Assembly (NCBI RefSeq): GCF_026240905.1
Contig: NZ_JAPEVI010000003.1
Location: 1,798,001-1,862,000 of the forward strand
DNA length: 64,000 bases
Source: Roseibium salinum
GTDB lineage: Bacteria > Pseudomonadota > Alphaproteobacteria > Rhizobiales > Stappiaceae
Direction: 5' to 3'
How positions within the stretch are numbered: position 1 is the first letter of the stretch; each line of letters opens with the position of its first letter. Both the position numbers and the translations under genes were made by a program. Positions 17,520 to 25,774 of the stretch are shown here, in pieces. The notes beneath the pieces are model-generated. The model was not told the DNA's origin and did no database searches. It was given only the letters and a program-made list of their open reading frames with translations.

Positions 17520-18749
17520 ATGACAACGACTCCCATGCGGATCGTGCATTGTGTCCGCTCGCCTATTGGCGGAATCTTCCGCCATATCCGCGACCTGGCG
17601 ATAGCCCAGACAGAGGCTGGACACGATGTCGGCCTCATTTGCGACAGCAGCACGGGCAGCGCATACGACAACCGGCTCCTGGATCAGCTGCGGCCGAAAC
17701 TGACGCTCGGTGTGGCGCGCTTTCCGATGCAGCGCCAGCTCACCATTCAGGACCTCACGGCAACTCTCGCCCTTTACCGGCATATCCGCGATCTCGCGCC
17801 GGACATTCTGCACGGTCACGGCGCAAAGGGCGGTGCTTATGCCCGCCTTATCGGCAGCGTCCTGCGGCTTGGCGGCCGGAATATAGTGCGCGTCTACAGT
17901 CCGCACGGCGGCAGCCTGCACTACCATCCCAACCGCTTCGAGGGCCGCGTCTATCACACGCTGGAACGCCTGCTTGGCCGGCTCACAGACGGGTTGATAT
18001 TCGTTTCCGATTACGAAGCCGCCGCTTACGAAAGCAAGGTCGGTCGTCCGAAGGCACTGTCGCGCATCGTCTATAACGGGCTGACGCCGGAAGAATTCAC
18101 GCCGGTGGAGGTTGGCGAAGAAGCGGCCGATTTTGTCTATATCGGCATGCTCAGAGACCTGAAGGGTCCCGATCTTTTCATCGAGGCGCTCTACAACATT
18201 CGCCTGTCGACCGGCACGGCACCCCGGGCGCATATCGTCGGCGAAGGGCCCGACGAGCACCGATACCGCAAGATGGTCGAGAAATTCGGCCTGGAGCGCG
18301 CCGTCACGTTCCACGGTGCCCTGCCCGCGCGCGAAGCCTTCAAGCTTGCCCGGACCGTGGTCGTTCCCTCCCGCGCCGAAGCCATGCCGTATATCATTCT
18401 CGAGACGGTCGCCGCCGAGCGGCCGCTGATTGCCACCCGGGTTGGCGGCATACCGGAAATCTTCGGACGCTATGCCAACCGGCTGGTCGAGCCGGGCCAT
18501 ATCGGCAAGCTAACGCTCGCGATGGACGGGGCACTTGAAAACCCTGAAAGAATGGCGGCCGAAGCCCGAGAGCTGCGCAGCTGCCTGGCAGAGACCTTCT
18601 CCACCGAGCTGATGAACGACCGGATCACCACGCTTTATCAGGAACTGCAGGGCAATACCCCGGCCGAGGAAACGCCATCCCTTGGCACCGAAAGTGTGTC
18701 GGCCCGCGCCCCGAGACAAGCCGTTTACGCCAGATCGAGCAACCGATAA
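17520..18749 (+). CDS. glycosyltransferase family 4
   Basis: A 409-residue GT-B glycosyltransferase. The N-terminal domain has an acceptor-side loop at SPIGGIFRHIRDLA. The C-terminal domain has GMLRDLKGPDLFIEAL, the IVGEGPDE hinge and the EAMPYIILETVAAERPLIAT segment, in which the E-x7-E nucleotide-sugar site is present. The last 40 residues are a loose polar tail. The gene overlaps the next gene in TAATG, so it is translationally coupled to the polyprenyl glycosylphosphotransferase and likely adds a sugar to the lipid-linked repeat unit. A CGGGTT/AACCCG hairpin lies in the leader at about 17476-17495. Confidence 0.92.
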   Translation: MTTTPMRIVHCVRSPIGGIFRHIRDLAIAQTEAGHDVGLICDSSTGSAYDNRLLDQLRPKLTLGVARFPMQRQLTIQDLTATLALYRHIRDLAPDILHGHGAKGGAYARLIGSVLRLGGRNIVRVYSPHGGSLHYHPNRFEGRVYHTLERLLGRLTDGLIFVSDYEAAAYESKVGRPKALSRIVYNGLTPEEFTPVEVGEEAADFVYIGMLRDLKGPDLFIEALYNIRLSTGTAPRAHIVGEGPDEHRYRKMVEKFGLERAVTFHGALPAREAFKLARTVVVPSRAEAMPYIILETVAAERPLIATRVGGIPEIFGRYANRLVEPGHIGKLTLAMDGALENPERMAAEARELRSCLAETFSTELMNDRITTLYQELQGNTPAEETPSLGTESVSARAPRQAVYARSSNR

Positions 18750-20356
18750 TGAGCAACCGCGCTTTTAAGCCCACCGGACCGATCGATCCGACGCGGTACT
18801 CCAGCGATGGATCGAAGTTGCGGGACAGGCTGGAAAAACATCTCAGACTAGCCGTCGGAGAGGTATCCGGATCGACGAATCTGGAAGTGCTGTCCACGGC
18901 CAATCTCGACCTGACGGCCGAGGCGCTCGAAATCGCCCAGGGCCTCGGCGGCAAGGGCATATCGATTCCGGTCCTGACCGGCCTGGTCCGCCTGTCAGAC
19001 GTTCTGCTGATCGCCGGAACCGCCCTGATTGCCGCATTCACCGGTGCGGAGGCGACCGGTTTTGGCTTGCCAAACCTGTTTGCCACCGCCGCCTCCATTC
19101 TGTTTTCCCTTGCCTTCTTCCAGGCAGCAGACGTCTATCAGGTGCCGGTCATGCGCCAGGGCCTGTCCCAGCTGGGCCGTGTCGCGGCGGGCTGGACGCT
19201 GGTCTTTGCCATGTTCGCCCTGCTGAGATCGACGACGGGGATCGGCGCCAGCATTCCCGAAACCTGGATCGGATCCTGGTATGCGCTCAGCCTCCCCGCC
19301 CTCTGCCTGTCCCGGCTGATCGTCTACCAACTGGTGCGCCACTGGATGAATACCGGCCGCCTGGAACGGCGGGCGATCATCGTCGGCGGCGGCACCGCGG
19401 CACAGGAGCTGATCCACGAGTTGGAGGCCCAGCCGGATAACGACATCCGCATCTGCGGCATATTCGACGATCGTTCGAACGAGCGTTCGCCGCCGGTCGT
19501 CGCCGGCTATCCCAAGCTCGGCAACATCAGCGCTCTTGTGCATTTCGCCCGGCTTGCCCGCATCGACATGCTTATCGTGTGCATCCCCCTTCGGGCGGAA
19601 CGGCGGGTGCTGGAGCTCTTGAAGAAGCTGTGGGTGCTTCCGGTCGACATCCGCCTGTCCGCGCATACCGACAAGGTGCGGTTCCGCAACCGCGGCGCGT
19701 CCTTCATCGGCACGGTGCCTTTCGTGGATGTCGCGGAAAAACCGATTGCCGACTGGGACATGGTCGCCAAGCGGATTTTCGACGTGGTGTTCGCATCCCT
19801 TGCCCTCGTCGTCCTGCTTCCGGTCATGATCCTGACCGCGATCGCGGTGAAGCTCGACAGCAAGGGACCGGTCCTGTTCAGACAGAAGCGTTACGGCTTC
19901 AACAACGAGATCATCGAAGTCCTGAAATTCCGCTCCATGTATGCGCAGATGGCAGATCCGGACGCCAGGAACGTGGTGACCAAGGGCGACCCGCGCGTGA
20001 CCCGGGTCGGCCGCTTCATCCGCAAGACCTCCATCGACGAACTGCCTCAGCTCTTCAACGTGCTCGCCGGCCGCCTGTCGCTGGTGGGCCCGCGCCCGCA
20101 TGCCGTCAACGCGCATACGGACAACAGGACCTGGGATGACGTGGTGGATGGCTATTTCGCCCGCCACAAGGTGAAGCCGGGCGTTACCGGCTGGGCCCAG
20201 ATCAACGGCTGGCGCGGTGAAGTGGACACGCCGGAGAAAATCCAGAACCGTGTCGAATGCGACGTCTATTACATCGAGAACTGGTCGATCCTGTTTGACC
20301 TGAAGATCCTGTTCATGACGCCGTTCAGCCTGCTCAATACGGAGAACGCCTATTGA
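18749..20356 (+). CDS. polyprenyl glycosylphosphotransferase starting exopolysaccharide synthesis
   Basis: A 535-residue integral membrane enzyme that transfers a sugar-1-phosphate to undecaprenyl phosphate. The N-terminal part holds four membrane segments (about 80-185), then a CoA/nucleotide-binding-like fold (RRAIIVGGGTAAQELI). A fifth membrane hairpin lies at about 345-370. The catalytic domain reads KLDSKGPVLFRQKRYG, LKFRSM, and SIDELPQLFNVLAGRLSLVGPRPH. Architecture is that of WcaJ/WbaP proteins; the usual substrate is UDP-glucose or UDP-galactose, not readable here. The start overlaps the previous stop, and its own TGA overlaps the next start. Confidence 0.93.
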   Translation: MSNRAFKPTGPIDPTRYSSDGSKLRDRLEKHLRLAVGEVSGSTNLEVLSTANLDLTAEALEIAQGLGGKGISIPVLTGLVRLSDVLLIAGTALIAAFTGAEATGFGLPNLFATAASILFSLAFFQAADVYQVPVMRQGLSQLGRVAAGWTLVFAMFALLRSTTGIGASIPETWIGSWYALSLPALCLSRLIVYQLVRHWMNTGRLERRAIIVGGGTAAQELIHELEAQPDNDIRICGIFDDRSNERSPPVVAGYPKLGNISALVHFARLARIDMLIVCIPLRAERRVLELLKKLWVLPVDIRLSAHTDKVRFRNRGASFIGTVPFVDVAEKPIADWDMVAKRIFDVVFASLALVVLLPVMILTAIAVKLDSKGPVLFRQKRYGFNNEIIEVLKFRSMYAQMADPDARNVVTKGDPRVTRVGRFIRKTSIDELPQLFNVLAGRLSLVGPRPHAVNAHTDNRTWDDVVDGYFARHKVKPGVTGWAQINGWRGEVDTPEKIQNRVECDVYYIENWSILFDLKILFMTPFSLLNTENAY

Positions 20357-21621
20357 GCGTATGGTCCGAAGCTCACGGCACTCAGTTGGCGCGCGCGCCT
20401 GCCGGTCTTCCGGTCAGGAGCCTGGGCAACGGCGCGCTGTGGCTTGCGGCCTTCCTGTCGGGTTTCGTCATCGAGGAACCGGCGCCTTACGAACTCTACA
20501 TGGCGCTCATCGCGGTTGTCTGGTTCGCCTGCGGGCTGAAGCTGCGGCGCGAATTCGGACTGCTGATCATCTGCCTCATGCTCTATGTCGCCGGCGGGAT
20601 CGCCTCCACGCCGATGGCAACGGAATTCGGCCAGGCGATGATGTATATCGCCGTCTCGGGCTTTCTCGCGGTAACGGCGATCTTCTATGCCGCCATTCTG
20701 GCCGATGATCCGGACCGATTCAGGGTCATTCAGAGCGGCTATACGTTCAGCGCGGTGCTGGTGGCGGCGATCGGCATTTCCGGCTATTTCCGCCTCTTTC
20801 CCGGTGCCGACTATTTCACCTTGTACGACCGCGCCCGCGGCACGTTCCAGGACCCAAACGTCTTCGGGCCGTTCCTCGTGCTGCCGACGGTTCTCCTGAT
20901 CCAGAAGCTCCTGCGCGACTCGGTGCTGAAGAACCTTCACCTGCTGATGCCGCTCGCCGTCCTGCTGCTCGGCGTCTTCCTGAGCTTTTCCCGCGGCGCC
21001 TGGGGTGTCCTGTGCGCCGCCGTCCTGCTCATCTATGTGCTGGCGCTGGTGACGGAGCAAAGCCGCCGGAGGCGCGCACGCCTCGTCTTCCTCGGCTTTG
21101 CCGGCGTGCTGGCGGTTTTCGCGCTTATCGCAGCCGCGCTTTCCCTTGAATCGGTCTCCGACATGTTCGTTCAGCGCGCCAAGCTGGTCCAGGACTATGA
21201 TGCCGCCCGTCTCGGCCGCTTCGCACGCTATTCCCTCGGCTTCCAGATGGTCATGGAATATCCCCTCGGCATCGGGGCTCTGGAATTCAACAACTACTTT
21301 CCCGAAGACGAGCATAACGTCTACCTGAAAGGCTTCACGACCTATGGCTGGCTCGGCGGCGCCATTTATATCCTGCTGGCACTGTGGACCCTTTGCGCCA
21401 TGGTGCCGCTGCTGTTCAAGTCACGGCCGTGGACAGCCTTCACCCAATCCGTCTTCGCCGTCTTTTTTGCCCACCTGATCCTGTCGGTCATCATCGACAC
21501 CGACCACTGGCGGCACATGTACATGCTCTACGGTCTGGCCTGGGGCATGATCGCGACGGACAGGATCGAGCAGAAGCGGGCTCGAACGGCGGCGTGGCCG
21601 CTGAGCCGGGCGCGGACCTGA
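20353..21621 (+). CDS. O-antigen ligase/Wzy-like membrane protein
   Basis: A 422-residue protein with about ten hydrophobic segments and the Wzy_C signature FLSFSRGAWGVL at about residues 212-223. A long periplasmic loop follows (about 265-330) with a conserved-type EDEHNVYLKGFTTYGWLGG segment. This family polymerises repeat units or ligates chains to lipid. The start is TTG at 20353, overlapping the TGA of the upstream gene, with GGAG at 20341-20344; no in-frame ATG suits. No flippase (Wzx) is visible here, so the complete polymer pathway must use genes elsewhere. Confidence 0.88.
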   Translation: MSVWSEAHGTQLARAPAGLPVRSLGNGALWLAAFLSGFVIEEPAPYELYMALIAVVWFACGLKLRREFGLLIICLMLYVAGGIASTPMATEFGQAMMYIAVSGFLAVTAIFYAAILADDPDRFRVIQSGYTFSAVLVAAIGISGYFRLFPGADYFTLYDRARGTFQDPNVFGPFLVLPTVLLIQKLLRDSVLKNLHLLMPLAVLLLGVFLSFSRGAWGVLCAAVLLIYVLALVTEQSRRRRARLVFLGFAGVLAVFALIAAALSLESVSDMFVQRAKLVQDYDAARLGRFARYSLGFQMVMEYPLGIGALEFNNYFPEDEHNVYLKGFTTYGWLGGAIYILLALWTLCAMVPLLFKSRPWTAFTQSVFAVFFAHLILSVIIDTDHWRHMYMLYGLAWGMIATDRIEQKRARTAAWPLSRART

Positions 21622-21700
21622 AAACCATGGGCACAACCTGCTCCCTTGCCTCAACAAGCCGCTTGCGCTCGGCTGGCGAACAAGCTAGGTAGAGGCCGTT

Positions 21701-21777
21701 CGGGCAGTAGCGCAGCCTGGTAGCGCACTTCACTGGGGGTGAAGGGGTCGTCGGTTCAAATCCGGCCTGCCCGACCA
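21701..21777 (+). tRNA. tRNA-Pro (anticodon GGG)
   Basis: A complete 77-base cloverleaf with encoded CCA. The acceptor stem CGGGCAG pairs with CTGCCCG. The anticodon stem CTTCA/TGAAG encloses loop CTGGGGG with GGG at positions 34-36, which reads CCC and CCU codons. The T-arm is GTCGG-TTCAAAT-CCGGC. Confidence 0.97.
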
Positions 21778-22038
21778 ATTCTCCGAGCAACTTGACATCT
21801 TATCCGACACGCATGCCCAACCGACCGGCCCGGATTGCCAAGCGTGCTGTTGTAGCGCGCAACTTCGGTTGGCATCCATTTTGCGGTCTAAGATAATCAA
21901 AAGTCAGCCTCAAACAGTCCTTCGCGCCAAGGCATCGACTGTGAATCCGCGCCGCCGAGTGATCTTCATCGCAGACGTGCATTCAATCGCTTGCGACGCC
22001 GTTTGGCGTAGGGATCCCTGCCGTTTCACAGCAAGAGC

Positions 22039-22743
22039 TCAATAACCTAATCTCTCCTGCGCTCGCATGCTGAAGTTATGGAACGAGTGCGTCATGACCG
22101 CTGCCGGATAGCCGCGGAAATGCATCATGAGGCCAAAAGCAATTCCAGAAATCAGCGTCTGTCTGAACTGAGGATCTCTGGGGTCCGGATTGTGCGCACC
22201 TGCAAACAGGGTTGTGGCAATCGCGCCGGAAAGTGAATGCGCGAGCGGAGACGGCACGCCGAAACGTGTCAACGCAATCCCGATACCACTTTGTATTCCG
22301 AGCCTGAAAATGCCCTCCTCAAGCACAGGCGCGATAAGCTCCGTTACCGTGTCTTCATTCACCCAGAGAAGAATTTGTGGGCCCTGATGGCCCCTGTTCC
22401 TGACTGCTGTCGATATCTCTCTTTGCGGCGCGCCAACCGTTCTCGTCATCCTGAGATAGCCCTGCGTCACGTTTTGCGGTGCCTGATCGAGCAGCCAGTC
22501 ATACGCATCGGCCAGATGCCTATGGTACCTTTGATCAATCTCCTCGGTCAGCCATGTCGCGCCGCGCGAAACGACGGCGCCAGCCAGCGCGACTTTCGTT
22601 TGTTGCGGGAAAACGTATGCGCCAACAGCAACGGAAATGATAACGCCGCTGTTTTCCACAAAGATGCGACCTGCCTTTGCGGCATAGTAGTAGAGCCCCT
22701 GCGCACCATTCCAAAACATGATGCCTATGCCATCCGGAAACAT
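22039..22743 (-). CDS. CPBP-family intramembrane metalloprotease (Abi/CAAX-like)
   Basis: A 234-residue membrane protein with the three CPBP motifs in order: EExxxR (E142, E143, R147), FxxxH (F180, H184) and HxxxN (H219, N223). In this superfamily these form the metal and catalytic site. Prokaryotic members process prenylated proteins, bacteriocin or toxin precursors, or act in stress control; the substrate here is unknown. I start at ATG 22743, preceded by GGAGGGAAGG, instead of ATG 22761, which has no such site. It lies 262 bases past tRNA-Pro, in a stretch less GC-rich than the core genes. That suggests acquired cargo, though no integrase is present. Confidence 0.78.
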   Translation of the reverse strand: MFPDGIGIMFWNGAQGLYYYAAKAGRIFVENSGVIISVAVGAYVFPQQTKVALAGAVVSRGATWLTEEIDQRYHRHLADAYDWLLDQAPQNVTQGYLRMTRTVGAPQREISTAVRNRGHQGPQILLWVNEDTVTELIAPVLEEGIFRLGIQSGIGIALTRFGVPSPLAHSLSGAIATTLFAGAHNPDPRDPQFRQTLISGIAFGLMMHFRGYPAAVMTHSFHNFSMRAQERLGY

Positions 22744-23057
22744 CGCCTTCCCTCCAGCCATCTAAAACCGACAAGGGAACTGCTCTTCGCACGCGACAAC
22801 AGATTGCATCTGTCTGAAGGCGCCCCCAACCTCCTCGGACGCCGCAATACAACCATAGAAAAGGTTTGGAGTCGACAGCAACTCATAAGGGAGAAAAACC
22901 AAATGCGACAATTAAAGTCGCCCTGAGCATCGCGGTTCGCACTGCACCTGGGTTGAATTCACACTTGCTTCAGTGAGGTCTACGTCCGGTGTGGAGGCCG
23001 GCGCAATCAGGAGACGGCCGGCCGCCGCTGCCGGTGTCGCCACCCGCAGCTTTTGGT
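22744..23057. other. gene-free gap between CPBP and DUF4168 genes
   Basis: These 314 bases carry the CPBP promoter side and the 3' side of the DUF4168 gene. I see no coding sequence with a ribosome-binding site and no T-tailed terminator; there is only a GC-rich imperfect repeat around 22990-23035. Confidence 0.5.
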
Positions 23058-23453
23058 TTACTTCATTTGCTGGCGGTACTGCTGGACCTTGACCGCCACG
23101 TCGGGAGAGGCTTTTACGAATTCATAGATCTGATTGTAGGTCTGGACCTCCAGGCCGTTGGTCTGCACGGCGTCAACGATTTCACGATTTGCCTGGTCGC
23201 GCAGTTGGTCGGCCTCATCACCCTCTGCCGTCTCGATGCGCGGCGTCCACTCGTTCAGCACACCTTCGACATCAAGTGAGGCTTGCGCGAAGGCTTTCAA
23301 TGTCTCGTCGTTCAGCCGGTAATCCGAAGGCTGCTGTGTCTCCGGTGCCGGCTGCTGTGATTGTTGCGCCTGGACGGGGACAACGCTGGCCGCAAACGTC
23401 AACATGACCGCGGTTCCGGCTGCTGCTGCCAAGCTCTTGGGGAACAATTTCAT
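23058..23453 (-). CDS. secreted DUF4168 protein (copy 1)
   Basis: A 131-residue exported protein. The signal peptide is MKLFPKSLAAAAGTAVMLTF, with cleavage after VQA at about residue 30. It is followed by a Gln-rich spacer and a helical DUF4168 domain (LNDETLKAFAQASLDVE...YNQIYEFVKASPDVAVKVQQYRQQ). The family is common in alphaproteobacteria and cyanobacteria and its function is unknown. ATG 23453 has AGGAG a few bases upstream; the longer frame to 23618 would bury the signal peptide. A predicted ECF-type promoter (23541-23566, minus strand) lies about 90 bases upstream. Confidence 0.85.
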   Translation of the reverse strand: MKLFPKSLAAAAGTAVMLTFAASVVPVQAQQSQQPAPETQQPSDYRLNDETLKAFAQASLDVEGVLNEWTPRIETAEGDEADQLRDQANREIVDAVQTNGLEVQTYNQIYEFVKASPDVAVKVQQYRQQMK

Positions 23454-23540
23454 TGGTGGGTATCTCCTGTTGCGCGCCGCCGAACCAGGCGGCGCCTCTG
23501 TGAGTTCCAAGCGCCGCAGGGACGCGGCACTGACTTCACA

Positions 23541-23566
23541 GACGGGGGCAACGGGCGATAAGTTCC
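23541..23566 (-). promoter_or_regulatory. predicted ECF-type promoter for DUF4168 copy 1
   Basis: On the minus strand GGAAC (23566-23562) is followed after exactly 17 bases by CGTC (23544-23541). The same spacing and -10 occur at 23611-23636 and 25202-25227. Confidence 0.55.
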
Positions 23567-23610
23567 TTCCTTCCGCAGATTTTCGTTTCGCGCGCCGCGC
23601 AACTTTTCTC

Positions 23611-23636
23611 GGAACCAATCGCGTCGTCAGCCCGTC
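23611..23636 (+). promoter_or_regulatory. predicted ECF-type promoter for the sigma/anti-sigma operon
   Basis: GGAAC (23611-23615), 17 bases, then CGTC (23633-23636), about 50 bases before the sigma-factor ATG. This placement implies autoregulation, as is usual for ECF factors. It is back to back with the minus-strand copy of the motif. Confidence 0.55.
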
Positions 23637-23684
23637 CTTTAAGCAGACAGCAAAAGAAACCCTTTAGATGGGATCGGGAGCAGC

Positions 23685-24209
23685 ATGCCGGATGAGCTGA
23701 AGTGGATGATCGAGCGACAGATCCCGCATATGCGCAGATATGCGCTGGCGCTCACGCGCGACCGCGATACCGCGGACGAGATCGTTCAGGACAGCCTCGA
23801 AAGGGCACTGCGCAAGCGCCATCTGTGGAAACGGCGCGGCAGCATCCGAAGCTGGCTCTTCCGCATCCTTTACCGCCAGAGCATCGAGCACTTTCGCCGT
23901 TTGCGCCCCGAAACGGTACCGGCTGATGCGGGGACAATCGACCGAGCGGCAGCACAACCCGCCAACCAGGAGATGCGCATCGACTGCCTCAGGGTAGCCG
24001 AAGCGCTCGACCGGCTGCCGGCAGAACAGCGTGCGGTGGTGCTTCTGGCAGCGCTCGAGGGTCTGGCCTATGACGAGATTGCCGAGATCACCGATGTCCC
24101 CGTCGGCACGATACGTTCGCGCCTGTCGCGGGCCCGGGAGACGTTGCGGCTGTTCCGCGACGCCGCACCGCCGGAGCGCCGGACAGCCAAGCTGAGGACA
24201 ATCAAATGA
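23685..24209 (+). CDS. ECF RNA polymerase sigma factor
   Basis: A 174-residue extracytoplasmic-function sigma factor containing only regions 2 and 4. Region 2 is at about residues 10-75 (ALALTRDRDTADEIVQDSLERAL, then RGSIRSWLFRILYR) and region 4 at about 100-155 (LDRLPAEQRAVVLLAALEGLAYDEIAEITDVPVGTIRSRLSRAR split across the helix-turn-helix). Its stop codon overlaps the anti-sigma start in ATGA. Likely targets are the genes carrying the GGAAC/AGAAC-N17-CGTC motif: itself and both DUF4168 genes. The inducing signal is unknown; neighbouring exported proteins and a flavocytochrome suggest envelope or oxidative stress (inference). Confidence 0.93.
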   Translation: MPDELKWMIERQIPHMRRYALALTRDRDTADEIVQDSLERALRKRHLWKRRGSIRSWLFRILYRQSIEHFRRLRPETVPADAGTIDRAAAQPANQEMRIDCLRVAEALDRLPAEQRAVVLLAALEGLAYDEIAEITDVPVGTIRSRLSRARETLRLFRDAAPPERRTAKLRTIK

Positions 24210-25090
24210 CCAGTACCCGGCAGGATATCCGCGAAATCGACCTAATGGCCTATGCCGATGGTTTGCTGGAAGGCGATAGCGCCCGAAAGGCGGCTGTCGA
24301 GGCCTATCTTGAAGAGAACCCAATCGACGCAGCCCGTGTGGCGGCGATCATCGAGGACAACAGGTTGATCCGCGAGTTGTATGCGGAGGAACTCCACCGG
24401 CCGGTTCCTCAATGGTTGTCGCGCGTCCTGCGCGAGCCGGCGCCGAGGCGTCGCCGCATGCCCACCGCGACCGCCGCGAGCCTAGCGCTTGCGGTACTCG
24501 CTGCCGGCGGCGGCTGGTTCATCGGCCACAGTGGCGGGACAGCAGTTCCGTCGGAGTTGCTGCGCGACATCGCTGGCCATCATTTGGATGCCCAGGTTCA
24601 GACGGCTGTCGCCACGCCGTCCAGTGGCCTCCTTCTGCCGAACCTTTCGCAAAGAGTGCTGATCGAAGTGCCGGTGCCCGACCTGAGCGCTCACGGTTTC
24701 GAACTCACCGGGCGTTCCGTCGTCGATGTCGGTGGCAAGACGATGGTGCGCGTCGTCTACAATTCTTCCGACGAGGCGATAAACCTGTTCATGCGGCTGC
24801 GCCGGAACGCCAAGACGACGGACATGCGGGACATCGAAACGGACGACGTCTCTGTCCATTATTGGTCCGAGGGTGCGCTGGCCTATGCCTTGACGATTAA
24901 TGCCGGGAAGGATCGGGCAGCGTCACTGGCCCAGGCGGTGCGCGACGCCGCCCAGCCCGGGCACTTCGTGGAGCCGCCGCCGGCAAACGTTGCCGGCCAG
25001 GTGGAACCTGCCGCAGGCAACAGCTCCCAAGCTGTCGACGGACAAACCGAACCGGCGCCTGGTCTCCCGCAGCCAAGGCAATTCAACTAG
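24206..25090 (+). CDS. membrane anti-sigma factor without zinc motif
   Basis: A 294-residue single-pass membrane protein. Residues 1-75 are a short cytoplasmic anti-sigma domain (DLMAYADGLLEGDSARKAAVEAYL); the HxxxCxxC zinc motif of ZAS-type factors is absent. One membrane segment (about 92-110, AASLALAVLAAGGGWFIG) precedes a periplasmic domain of about 110 residues (VLIEVPVPDLSAHGFEL, VGGKTMVRVVYNSSDEAI, VHYWSEGALAYALTI). A Pro/Ala-rich tail ends the protein. The outside domain could sense the signal. It is coupled to the sigma gene by ATGA overlap. Family assignment as FecR/anti-sigma-like is from topology and context. Confidence 0.85.
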   Translation: MTSTRQDIREIDLMAYADGLLEGDSARKAAVEAYLEENPIDAARVAAIIEDNRLIRELYAEELHRPVPQWLSRVLREPAPRRRRMPTATAASLALAVLAAGGGWFIGHSGGTAVPSELLRDIAGHHLDAQVQTAVATPSSGLLLPNLSQRVLIEVPVPDLSAHGFELTGRSVVDVGGKTMVRVVYNSSDEAINLFMRLRRNAKTTDMRDIETDDVSVHYWSEGALAYALTINAGKDRAASLAQAVRDAAQPGHFVEPPPANVAGQVEPAAGNSSQAVDGQTEPAPGLPQPRQFN

Positions 25091-25201
25091 CCGGAAACAG
25101 GCTGGTTTGAGAGGCTGATTCAACTCTTCGTCGGGTGTGGCCAATGCGGCTTGAGCACAAATCGGCAAGAAGCGGGGCCTCATTGCCTCCGCGCCATCGA
25201 C

Positions 25202-25227
25202 AGAACCTTCGGGCGCAATGACGCGTC
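25202..25227 (+). promoter_or_regulatory. predicted ECF-type promoter for DUF4168 copy 2
   Basis: AGAAC (25202-25206), 17 bases, CGTC (25224-25227), 68 bases before the ATG of the second DUF4168 gene. It differs from the other two sites only in the first base of the -35 element. Confidence 0.5.
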
Positions 25228-25295
25228 ATCGCGTCTTGGATCTCCACCGACGCCCTCAAGGCCGGTGGGTTCAACGACGAAAGAAAGGACCCCAC

Positions 25296-25673
25296 ATGGT
25301 CATCCGCATTTGTAGAATTTTGGTCGCCCTGGTCGCTGCGGTGACAGGTGTGGTCGCACCGGCCACGGCTCAGGAACAGCCAGGCCAGATGCAGTCCCAG
25401 GAATTCAGCAGGGAAAAGCTGCAAGCTTTCGTAGCAGCGTTTTTGGAACTGGACCGTGTGCGCCAGGACTTCGATGCGAAAATCCAGGCTGCGATAACAC
25501 CAGGTGAACAGTCTGACCTTCGAGCGGAGGCCCGGCAGGAAATGCTGACCGCAATCGAGTCCACTGACGGCATCTCGGTTGAGGAATATGAAGCGATCGC
25601 TTCACAGGCCCGGCAGGATCCCATACTCGCCGAGCGGATCGAGACAAGTATCACCAGCCTCAAAGAAAAGTAG
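25296..25673 (+). CDS. secreted DUF4168 protein (copy 2)
   Basis: A 125-residue exported paralogue of the protein encoded at 23058-23453. The signal peptide is MVIRICRILVALVAAVTGVV, cleaved after ATA at about residue 25. The helical domain (SREKLQAFVAAFLELDRVRQDFD...VEEYEAIASQARQDPILAERI) follows the same pattern as copy 1. ATG 25296 is preceded by AAAGGAC; the reading from 25218 would place an extra 26 residues over the predicted promoter. The two paralogues bracket the sigma/anti-sigma operon and share its promoter motif, so they are the clearest predicted targets. Confidence 0.85.
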   Translation: MVIRICRILVALVAAVTGVVAPATAQEQPGQMQSQEFSREKLQAFVAAFLELDRVRQDFDAKIQAAITPGEQSDLRAEARQEMLTAIESTDGISVEEYEAIASQARQDPILAERIETSITSLKEK

Positions 25674-25774
25674 GACCAACACGGTCGGCAACAATTGGAT
25701 ACGAACGTGTTCCGCCCGAGCCATGGCCGACAGACCTCGGCCTCCCTCACTAACGTATTATCGGATCAGAAATC

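Noticed and set aside
21701..23057. Prophage or integrative element at tRNA-Pro
   Set aside because: No integrase, phage gene or duplicated tRNA 3' end within the window.
23482..23508. Another GGAAC-N17-GGTT promoter on the minus strand upstream of DUF4168 copy 1
   Set aside because: The -10 does not match the CGTC shared by the other three sites, and it lies very near the start codon.
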